Source: Prevotellaceae bacterium
GTDB taxonomy: Bacteria; Bacteroidota; Bacteroidia; Bacteroidales; UBA932
Assembly: GCA_031284065.1 (NCBI GenBank)
Contig: JAITAP010000148.1
Coordinates: 1-15,672, forward strand
DNA length: 15,672 nucleotides
Direction: 5' to 3'
The position numbers and the translations under genes were made by a program. Below the pieces are notes generated by a model. It was not told the origin of the DNA, made no database searches, and worked only from the letters and a program-made list of their open reading frames with translations. Positions within the stretch are counted from its first letter, which is position 1; the number at the start of each line of letters is the position of its first letter. This document shows, piece by piece, positions 8,702 to 14,269 of the stretch.

Positions 8702-10924
8702 ATGATGAAAAAAAGTATTTTTTTTGCCGCGCTAATCGGCGCAGGCATGGCTACAGCCGCCTCCTGCGGGGGCGGGCAACCGGATTTGACGCGGTACGTT
8801 GACCCGCGTATCGGCACGGGCGGGCACGGGCACGTGTTTATGGGCGCAAACGTGCCGTTTGGGTTTGTGCAGCTGGGGCCGTCCAACATCCCCCAATCGT
8901 GGGACTGGTGCTCGGGCTACCACGTCTCCGACTCCACCATCATTGGCTTTAGCCACCTGCACCTGAGCGGAACGGGTATCGGCGACTTGGGCGACGTGAA
9001 CCTGATGCCCGCAACCGGCAACGTTACCCTTAGCCGCGGCAAGGCGGGCGACTACGCCTCCGGGTTCTTCTCCCTGTTTGACCACGCTACCGAAACGGCG
9101 CGGGCGGGCTACTACGCCGTTCACCTGAACCGCTACAACGTTGGCGTGGAGCTGACGGCGACAAAGCGCGTGGGCTTCCACAAGTACACCTTTCCCGCGT
9201 CCGGCGACAGCAAGGTGATTATTGACCTTGAGAACGGGCAGGCGTGGGACAGGCCTGCGGAGGGCTACCTTGTGCAGGAGAGCGACACGGTGGTATCGGG
9301 CTACCGCTACTCCACCGGGTGGGCGCGCGACCAACGGGTTTTCTTCACCGCCGTTTTCTCCAAGCCGCTAAAACGCTTTGCCGTTTACACCCCCGAAGGC
9401 GAGCAGGCGGGGCGCGAGCTGAAGGCGCAAAGGGTGTACGGGCAGGCGTTTTTTGATACCAAAGAAAAGGAGGAGATTTACGTAAAGGTTGCCCTTTCGC
9501 CCGTGAGCATTGAGAACGCCAAGCGGAACATGCAGGCGGAGCTTGCGGGCTGGGACTTTGAGCAAGCGGTGCGCAGCGCCGACGAAGCGTGGAACAGGGA
9601 GCTGCAAAAAATAGCCATCACCACGAGCGACGAGCGCGTAAAGCGCACGTTCTACACCGCGCTGTACCACACGATGATTGCGCCGTCGGAATTTTGCGAC
9701 GTCAACGGCGAGTACAGGGGCGCGGACGGAAACGTTCACGCCGGAGAGGGATTTGTAAGCTACACGACGTTTTCGCTGTGGGACACCTACCGCGCGGCGC
9801 ATCCGCTCATGTCCATCATCCACCCCGAAAAAGTGAACGACGTTATAAACGCCATGCTCGCCATCTACCGCCAGCAGGGCAAGCTCCCCGTGTGGCACCT
9901 GATGGGCTGCGAAACGGACTGCATGGTGGGCAACCCCGCCATTCCGGTGGTAGCCGACGCGCTGCTGAAAGGCTACGACGGATTTGACCGGGAGCTCGCC
10001 TACGAAGCCATGAAAACCTCGGCAATGCTCGACGAGCGCGGGCTGAAGTACCTGAAAGAGTACGGCTACATCCCCTACGACAAGGAGGGCGAGGGGCTCT
10101 CAAAGTGCATGGAGTACGCCATTGCCGACTGGAGCCTCGCGCAGGTGGCGCAGCGGCTGGGAAAAACCGAAGATTACAATTACTTCCTAAAGCGCAGCAA
10201 GGCGTACGAATACTACTTTGACAAGAAAAGCGGCTTCGTGCGCGGGCTTTCGTCCGGAGGAGAGTTCAGGGCTGCGTTCAACCCGTTTGAGGCGGTGCAC
10301 CGCGACAACGACTACACGGAGGGCAACGCATGGCAGTACACGTGGCTCGTTCCCCACGACGTGGACGGGCTGATTGGCCTCTTTGGAGGCAAGGAACGCT
10401 TTATAGAAAAGCTGGATTCGCTGTTCACCGTCAAGGGCGAGCTGGGCGAGCACGCTTCGCCCGACATCACCGGCCTGATAGGGCAGTACGCGCACGGAAA
10501 CGAGCCGAGCCACCACATTATCTACCTGTACCCCTACGCGGGGCAGCCGCACAAAACGGCGGACAAGGTGCGGGAAGTGTTATCGACCATGTACTCCGAC
10601 GCGCCGGACGGCTTGTCGGGCAACGAAGACGTGGGGCAAATGTCGGCGTGGTACATACTGTCCGCCATCGGGCTTTATCAGGTAGAGCCTGCGGGGGAAA
10701 AGTACATACTCGGCAGCCCCATTGTGGACAAAGCCGTGATAAGGGTAAAGGATGGAAAAACCTTTACCGTTGTTGCCACCGGCAACAGCGACAAAAACAG
10801 GTACATTCGGCGCAAGCTGCTCAACGGCGTTCCCTACGACAACTACTACATCCGCTTTGAGGACATTGAGCGGGGCGGAACGCTGGAGCTGGTGATGGGA
10901 GAAAGTAGCGAAAGCGGAGAGTAA
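8702..10924 (+). CDS. GH92 alpha-mannosidase lipoprotein
   Basis: GH92 enzymes are calcium-dependent exo-acting alpha-mannosidases, mostly alpha-1,2, that trim N-glycans and alpha-mannans. The 740-residue protein has a lipoprotein signal with C22 after TAAS, so it should be anchored in the inner or outer membrane. The N-terminal beta domain has the family opening YVDPRIGTGGHGH and SGTGIGDLGDVN. The catalytic (alpha/alpha)6 part has WHLMGCETDCM near 397-407, EGNAWQYTW near 540-548, GNEPSHH near 600-606 and GNEDVGQMSAW near 640-650. By analogy with characterised GH92 enzymes, E540 is the likely acid and the acidic pair E642/D643 contains the likely base region. The first of that pair is E where I recall D as common. 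ATG 8702 is followed by a second ATG at 8705; either works. It is followed by a 59-codon gene after 12 bp and then mnmA, which suggests one transcript. Confidence 0.94.
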   Translation: MMKKSIFFAALIGAGMATAASCGGGQPDLTRYVDPRIGTGGHGHVFMGANVPFGFVQLGPSNIPQSWDWCSGYHVSDSTIIGFSHLHLSGTGIGDLGDVNLMPATGNVTLSRGKAGDYASGFFSLFDHATETARAGYYAVHLNRYNVGVELTATKRVGFHKYTFPASGDSKVIIDLENGQAWDRPAEGYLVQESDTVVSGYRYSTGWARDQRVFFTAVFSKPLKRFAVYTPEGEQAGRELKAQRVYGQAFFDTKEKEEIYVKVALSPVSIENAKRNMQAELAGWDFEQAVRSADEAWNRELQKIAITTSDERVKRTFYTALYHTMIAPSEFCDVNGEYRGADGNVHAGEGFVSYTTFSLWDTYRAAHPLMSIIHPEKVNDVINAMLAIYRQQGKLPVWHLMGCETDCMVGNPAIPVVADALLKGYDGFDRELAYEAMKTSAMLDERGLKYLKEYGYIPYDKEGEGLSKCMEYAIADWSLAQVAQRLGKTEDYNYFLKRSKAYEYYFDKKSGFVRGLSSGGEFRAAFNPFEAVHRDNDYTEGNAWQYTWLVPHDVDGLIGLFGGKERFIEKLDSLFTVKGELGEHASPDITGLIGQYAHGNEPSHHIIYLYPYAGQPHKTADKVREVLSTMYSDAPDGLSGNEDVGQMSAWYILSAIGLYQVEPAGEKYILGSPIVDKAVIRVKDGKTFTVVATGNSDKNRYIRRKLLNGVPYDNYYIRFEDIERGGTLELVMGESSESGE

Positions 10925-10936
10925 CGGAGCGTAAAA

Positions 10937-11116
10937 ATGAAAATTCGTTCGCTATCGGTGGTCGAAAGGGGGATGATTGTCACCATTGCGCTGCTCCTTG
11001 CGCTGGTGGCGCTGCGGTGGGGGTACATTCGCCGACGCGCCGCCGACGGTATGCGCTACCTGAAGCCCGTGGACAGCGCTCTGGTGCAGCCGCCGGCAGC
11101 GGAAAGCTGCGATTAG
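10937..11116 (+). CDS. small single-pass membrane protein, unknown function (59 aa)
   Basis: I do not recognise this gene. It begins MKIRSLSVVERG, has one hydrophobic segment at about residues 13-30 (ending ALRWGY), then a basic IRRR and a polar tail with PPAAESCD at the end. GGAG at 10926-10929 is a possible ribosome site seven bases before the ATG. It fits exactly between the GH92 stop (12 bp upstream) and the mnmA start (11 bp downstream), without overlap, which is the main support for it being real. The basic residues on both sides of the helix leave the topology open. It is short enough to be missed by usual length cut-offs. It might be a chance reading frame, but the spacing, start context and a clean membrane segment argue for a gene. 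Confidence 0.6.
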   Translation: MKIRSLSVVERGMIVTIALLLALVALRWGYIRRRAADGMRYLKPVDSALVQPPAAESCD

Positions 11117-11127
11117 CCAAAGGGTAT

Positions 11128-12291
11128 ATGCCAAAAAAAGTTGTCATCGGGCTATCGGGCGGCGTGGACTCCAGCGTTGCCGCATACCTCCTCAAGCAGC
11201 AGGGCTACGAGGTGGAGGCAATGTTCATGCAGAACTGGCACGACGCCACAGGCACGCTGCACGGCGATTGCCCTTGGAAAGACGATTTGGCGGTTGCCCA
11301 GCTCGTGGCCAGGCAGCTGGACATCCCGTTTCACTTCATCGACCTCAGCGCACCCTACCGGCAAAAGGTGGTGGACTACATGTTTGCCGAGTACGAAAAA
11401 GGGCGCACGCCCAACCCCGACGTGCTGTGCAACCGCGAAATAAAGTTTGACGTTTTCCTGAAAGCCTGCCTCGCGCTGGGCGCGGACTACGTCGGCACGG
11501 GGCACTACTGCCGCACGGAAACCATAGCGGTGGGCGGCAGGCCAACCTACCGCCTGCTTGCCGGCAGCGACCCAAACAAAGACCAAAGCTACTTCCTCTG
11601 CCAGCTCTCGCAGCCGCAGCTGGCCAAAGCGCTTTTCCCCATAGGCCATTTGCTAAAGCCGGAGGTGCGCAAAATTGCCGCGCAGCTGAACCTGCCCACC
11701 GCCAACAAAAAAGATTCGCAGGGAATTTGCTTTGTCGGAAAGGTTGACCTGCCCGTTTTTTTGCAGCAAAAGCTAAAGGCAAAGCAGGGAGAGATTGTAG
11801 AGCTGCCCAAAGACATTCGATTGCCGCAGCGCAGCACGCTCGAGGCGCAGGCGCAGCCGTACCGCTTCTCCCCCTCCGACGGCAAGCGCATAGGCGAGCA
11901 CGGCGGAGCGCACTTCTACACCGTTGGGCAGCGCAAGGGGCTGGGCGTTGGCGGGCATGTAGAGCCGCTGTTTGTGGTTGCCACCGACGTTGAGCACAAC
12001 GTAGTGTACGTTGGCGAAGGCCATGCTCACCCCGCGCTAAGCCGCAGCGTGCTTCTCACGCCGGCAGGCGAGGTGCGCTGGCTGCGCCCCGACCTTGCCA
12101 TGCATGCAGGCGAGCAGCGCAGCTACTTGGTGCGTATTCGCTACCGTCAGCCGCTACAGCAAGCCACCCTGCACTGCCGCCGCGAGGGCGTCTACGTAGC
12201 CTTTGCAGAGCCGCAGCGCGGCGTTACCTCCGGGCAGTTCGCCGCGTGGTACGACGGCGAAGAGCTGTTGGGAAGCGGAGTTATTGCCTGA
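11128..12291 (+). CDS. mnmA: tRNA-specific 2-thiouridylase MnmA
   Basis: MnmA puts sulfur on position 2 of the wobble uridine (U34) of Lys, Glu and Gln tRNAs in the cytoplasm, using ATP and a relayed persulfide. The 387-residue protein has the PP-loop SGGVDSS right after the start, then MQNWHD, the nucleophile site DVLCNREIKF with C101, GTGHYCR, DQSYFL and GICFVGK with C201. C101 and C201 match the two active cysteines known in E. coli MnmA. The C-terminal beta domains include FYTVGQRKGLGVGG and end with GVTSGQFAAWYDGEELLGSG. The start at 11128 is preceded by AAAGGG and puts the PP-loop at the expected distance. An upstream in-frame ATG at 11017 would add a 37-residue basic tail overlapping the small membrane gene and is rejected. 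Clustering with GH92 is unusual, but the chemistry here is standard. Confidence 0.96.
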   Translation: MPKKVVIGLSGGVDSSVAAYLLKQQGYEVEAMFMQNWHDATGTLHGDCPWKDDLAVAQLVARQLDIPFHFIDLSAPYRQKVVDYMFAEYEKGRTPNPDVLCNREIKFDVFLKACLALGADYVGTGHYCRTETIAVGGRPTYRLLAGSDPNKDQSYFLCQLSQPQLAKALFPIGHLLKPEVRKIAAQLNLPTANKKDSQGICFVGKVDLPVFLQQKLKAKQGEIVELPKDIRLPQRSTLEAQAQPYRFSPSDGKRIGEHGGAHFYTVGQRKGLGVGGHVEPLFVVATDVEHNVVYVGEGHAHPALSRSVLLTPAGEVRWLRPDLAMHAGEQRSYLVRIRYRQPLQQATLHCRREGVYVAFAEPQRGVTSGQFAAWYDGEELLGSGVIA

Positions 12292-12711
12292 AAATGCGGC
12301 GCTATTCGCATCGGCGGCGGCACGGTAACGGGCAACCGGCGGCGCTTACAACAGCGCGAACATTGGCGGCGCTTACACGTCTTCGGCGAAGCTTTTCAGC
12401 GGGCAAAGGTTGCGCAAGGGCAGCTGCGTTGCCCCCGACCAGCCGCAGCGCAGCTAAAGCAGGCGGCGCGGGAGCTGGCAAAATTGCTGCAAGGCAGCGC
12501 CATTGCTACCCCGCTGCGCTACAGCTGAGAATTAGGGCTTACGCCGTCCAACCTGATTTTGACAACAAAGCAACCTCAGTAGCAGGCAGATATAGGGATG
12601 AGGAGGCTAAGAAATGTACTATATCGCCTTGCTACTGAGGTTGCTTTGTTAGGTAAATGAGGTAAAAACGAGGTTTGCCTGCGCAAGCCCTACCCTTAGC
12701 TCCTCACTATC
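12292..12711. other. 420-bp convergent intergenic region
   Basis: This lies between mnmA and the oppositely oriented SDR gene. The first 250 bases are GC-rich, with a direct repeat GGCGGCGCTTACA at 12338-12350 and 12365-12377 and a hairpin 12422-12432/12445-12455. An open frame crosses it but runs on from inside mnmA in another frame and into the palindrome; its composition is not protein-like. The last part holds the nested palindrome copy 2. No clear T-run terminator was found for mnmA or for the SDR gene. Confidence 0.6.
12550..12676. repeat. nested palindrome, copy 2
   Basis: Arms 12564-12584 and 12630-12650 are a perfect 21-bp match beginning AACAAAGCAACCTCAG. Inside, GATATAG (12589-12595) pairs with CTATATC (12619-12625). 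The right flank AAATGAGGTAAAAACGAGG resembles copy 1, while the left outer arm is shortened to AACCTGATTTTGAC. Relative to copy 1 the seventh arm base is G instead of A and its partner is C instead of T, so pairing is kept. Confidence 0.85.
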
Positions 12712-13527
12712 TCACACTCCGCTGAACGAGCTAAATCCTCCGTCCACCGGCAACACCACGCCGGTAACGAAACTTGCGGCGGCGCTGCAAAGGAACTGCA
12801 CGGCTCCGTTCAGCTCCGTAATGTCGCCAAAGCGTCGCATGGGGGTTTTTGCGATAACCTTTACGCTGCGCTCGGTGAGCGAACCGTCGGGGTTTATGAG
12901 CACCGCCCTGTTTTGGTCGCCGATAAAAAACCCCGGCGCAATGGCGTTCACGCGCACTCCGTCGCCGTACTTGGTTGCCATTTCTGCGGCGAGCCACTGC
13001 GTGAAGTTGCTCACGCCCGTTTTTGCCACCGAGTACCCCGGCACGCGCGAAATGGCAGCGTACGCCGTCATGGAGGACACGTTGACGATGGCGCCGCTTT
13101 TTTGCTCCGCCATCACTTTTCCGAACACGAGGCAGGGGTACACCGTGCCGTTGAGGTTGAGCTCGGTAACTTTTTGCCAGTCGGCAAGCTTCATGTCAAA
13201 CACGGGCTGGTCAGGGGCAAGGGTTGCGCCGGGGATATTTCCGCCCGCAATGTTCAGCAGCACGTCTATTCGCCCCCACTTCGCCACAACGTCGCGGGCT
13301 ACCTTTTCGAGGCTTTCCACGTCCAGCACGTTGCCCACAAAGCCGATGACCTCTCCGCCCGTTGCGCGGAGCTCCTCCACGCGCGCGTCGAGCTGCTCTT
13401 GGCGGATGTCGAGCACCACAACCTTGGCGCCCTGCGCCGCAAAATGCCTGGCAATGCTCCCGCCGAGCACGCCGCCTGCGCCTGTAATGACGGCAACTTT
13501 GCCGTCAATGCTAAATAATTTGTTCAT
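12712..13527 (-). CDS. SDR family oxidoreductase, probable D-mannonate (fructuronate) oxidoreductase
   Basis: This is a classical short-chain dehydrogenase of 271 residues, cytoplasmic and NAD(P)-dependent. The cofactor loop is TGAGGVLGG at 15-23, an atypical form of TGxxxGxG. D40 at the end of the second strand (VVVLDIR) suggests NAD. The family motif NIAGG is at 92-96, serine at S151/S152 (NVSS) and the catalytic pair in YSVAK is Y165 and K169. The C-terminal half has NAIAPGFFIGDQN and then TPMRRFGD and VLPVDGGFSSFSGV, a pattern I associate with SDRs annotated as D-mannonate oxidoreductase in Bacteroidota. It is unrelated in fold to E. coli UxuB. If right, it reduces D-fructuronate to D-mannonate in glucuronate breakdown, which would process sugar released by GH115. 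It could instead reduce another ketose or uronate. It is transcribed alone, divergent from gdhA. Confidence 0.8.
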   Translation of the reverse strand: MNKLFSIDGKVAVITGAGGVLGGSIARHFAAQGAKVVVLDIRQEQLDARVEELRATGGEVIGFVGNVLDVESLEKVARDVVAKWGRIDVLLNIAGGNIPGATLAPDQPVFDMKLADWQKVTELNLNGTVYPCLVFGKVMAEQKSGAIVNVSSMTAYAAISRVPGYSVAKTGVSNFTQWLAAEMATKYGDGVRVNAIAPGFFIGDQNRAVLINPDGSLTERSVKVIAKTPMRRFGDITELNGAVQFLCSAAASFVTGVVLPVDGGFSSFSGV

Positions 13528-13642
13528 AAAAACCGGTTTGGGTTAAGGATTAAAACAAGCGCCTCACCGTTAGCGCTGCGCCAACGGCAGGCAAGCTGCA
13601 ACCCGTGCGCAAAGCTCGCCTGTACGCAGAAGTTGCAGGGGG

Positions 13643-13650
13643 CAAATGTA
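13643..13650 (-). promoter_or_regulatory. candidate -7 element for the SDR gene
   Basis: On the - strand this reads TACATTTG, an exact TAnnTTTG match. It would give a leader of about 109 nt. No clear -33 TTTG is found at the expected distance. Confidence 0.35.
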
Positions 13651-13777
13651 CAAAAAATCCTTTGTAATCCCTTAAAAGCAGCGCGACAATTTTTTCAAAA
13701 ATTTTGCGTACTTAAAAATTTCGCCGCCACCCTGCCTCTCTGCGCCGCCAACGCCGCAATCGGGACCTCACCCCCTG

Positions 13778-13798
13778 CCCCTCTCCAAAGGAGAGGGG
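13778..13798. repeat. CCCCTCTCC hairpin
   Basis: CCCCTCTCC (13778-13786) and GGAGAGGGG (13790-13798) form a perfect 9-bp stem with an AAA loop. It is the first hairpin of the cluster upstream of gdhA. No T run follows. Confidence 0.7.
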
Positions 13799-13815
13799 TG
13801 GCTGTCGCCGAATGT

Positions 13816-13840
13816 AGGGGCGGTTTTGCAAACCGCCCCT
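13816..13840. repeat. AGGGGCGGTTT palindrome, copy 1
   Basis: AGGGGCGGTTT (13816-13826) and its exact reverse complement (13830-13840) enclose TGC. A near-identical palindrome occurs at 14072-14099. Confidence 0.75.
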
Positions 13841-13842
13841 GC

Positions 13843-13980
13843 TGTCATTCCGCCCCCCTACCGTCATTCCGACCGAAGCGCGCGAGGCACGAGCGCGCGC
13901 AGTGGAGGAACCTCCTGCCACAACGCACCCTACACGTTGGCGGTAGTGGCGGGAGGTTCCTCGCTGCGCTCGGAATGACG
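13843..13980. repeat. CGTCATTC-ended dispersed repeat, copy 2
   Basis: A degenerate left start TGTCATTCCGCC lies at 13843 and the full left end CGTCATTCCGACCGAAGCG at 13862; the right end CGCTCGGAATGACG finishes at 13980. Inner arms GAGGAACCTCCTGCCAC (13905-13921) and GTGGCGGGAGGTTCCTC (13946-13962) pair with one wobble. A GCGCGC hairpin lies inside the left side. Like copy 1 it has a doubled left start, and the segment after the left end (GAGGCACGAGCG) is shared with copy 1. Confidence 0.7.
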
Positions 13981-14007
13981 AGAGGGGAGAGGGGGGCTGC
14001 GCCGCCC

Positions 14008-14028
14008 CCGCAGGTCGCTGACCTGCGG
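14008..14028. repeat. CCGCAGGTC hairpin, copy 1
   Basis: CCGCAGGTC (14008-14016), loop GCT, and GACCTGCGG (14020-14028) form a perfect 9-bp stem. The same stem with the complementary loop AGC recurs at 14113-14133. Confidence 0.7.
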
Positions 14029-14039
14029 TTATGAAAAAT

Positions 14040-14054
14040 CTGCCTTTCAGGCAG
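14040..14054. repeat. CTGCCT hairpin
   Basis: CTGCCT (14040-14045) and AGGCAG (14049-14054) form a perfect 6-bp stem with a TTC loop, sitting between the two CCGCAGGTC hairpins. It may be chance on its own. Confidence 0.45.
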
Positions 14055-14071
14055 CAGATACGTCGCCGTAC

Positions 14072-14099
14072 GCGGGGGCGGTTTGCAAACCGCCCCCGC
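14072..14099. repeat. GCGGGGGCGGTTTGCA palindrome, copy 2
   Basis: The 28-bp segment is completely self-complementary around GTTTGCAAAC with no unpaired centre. It shares the GGGGCGGTTT arm with the palindrome at 13816-13840. Confidence 0.8.
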
Positions 14100-14112
14100 C
14101 GCGTGCAGCCCC

Positions 14113-14133
14113 CCGCAGGTCAGCGACTTGCGG
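14113..14133. repeat. CCGCAGGTC hairpin, copy 2
   Basis: CCGCAGGTC (14113-14121), loop AGC, and GACTTGCGG (14125-14133) form a 9-bp stem with one G-T pair. The loop is the reverse complement of the loop in copy 1, so the two copies lie in opposite orientation. Confidence 0.65.
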
Positions 14134-14217
14134 AGCGCTACACCTCAAGCAGCAAGCCGCGACAGCCTGAATTATACCCATGTACAAAAAATTAGTAGCA
14201 AATTCACGGAAAAAGGC

Positions 14218-14225
14218 TATATTTG
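14218..14225 (+). promoter_or_regulatory. candidate -7 element for gdhA
   Basis: TATATTTG matches TAnnTTTG exactly and is identical to the element before the GH92 gene. Transcription would start near 14232, leaving a leader of about 38 nt. A clear -33 TTTG is not seen. Confidence 0.45.
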
Positions 14226-14269
14226 TTCTCCGAATATTCTTTTTACTTTAATTTAATTACTATATAAAA

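Larger units (their letters stand above)
13528..14269. other. 742-bp divergent intergenic region rich in hairpins
   Basis: This lies between the SDR gene (- strand) and gdhA (+ strand). It holds a candidate SDR promoter near 13643, then from 13762 to 14133 a series of hairpins and repeats, and the gdhA promoter near 14218. An open frame spanning 13633-14034 crosses several palindromes and is not protein-like. No RNA gene was recognised. Confidence 0.65.

Noticed and set aside
11017..11127. N-terminal extension of MnmA from the ATG at 11017
   Set aside because: It would overlap the small membrane gene by 100 bases, adds a basic low-complexity tail, and moves the PP-loop away from the N-terminus. 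ATG 11128 has AAAGGG before it and gives a normal length.
12246..12638. 130-codon open frame on the + strand
   Set aside because: It starts inside mnmA in another frame and ends in the palindrome. Composition is Ala/Arg-rich and no domain is visible.
12562..12660. tRNA or riboswitch in the convergent gap
   Set aside because: The fold is a single long stem with no cloverleaf or T-loop motif, and it follows both genes rather than preceding one.
13633..14034. 133-codon open frame on the + strand
   Set aside because: It passes through the SDR promoter region and several hairpins; the translation simply reads the repeats.
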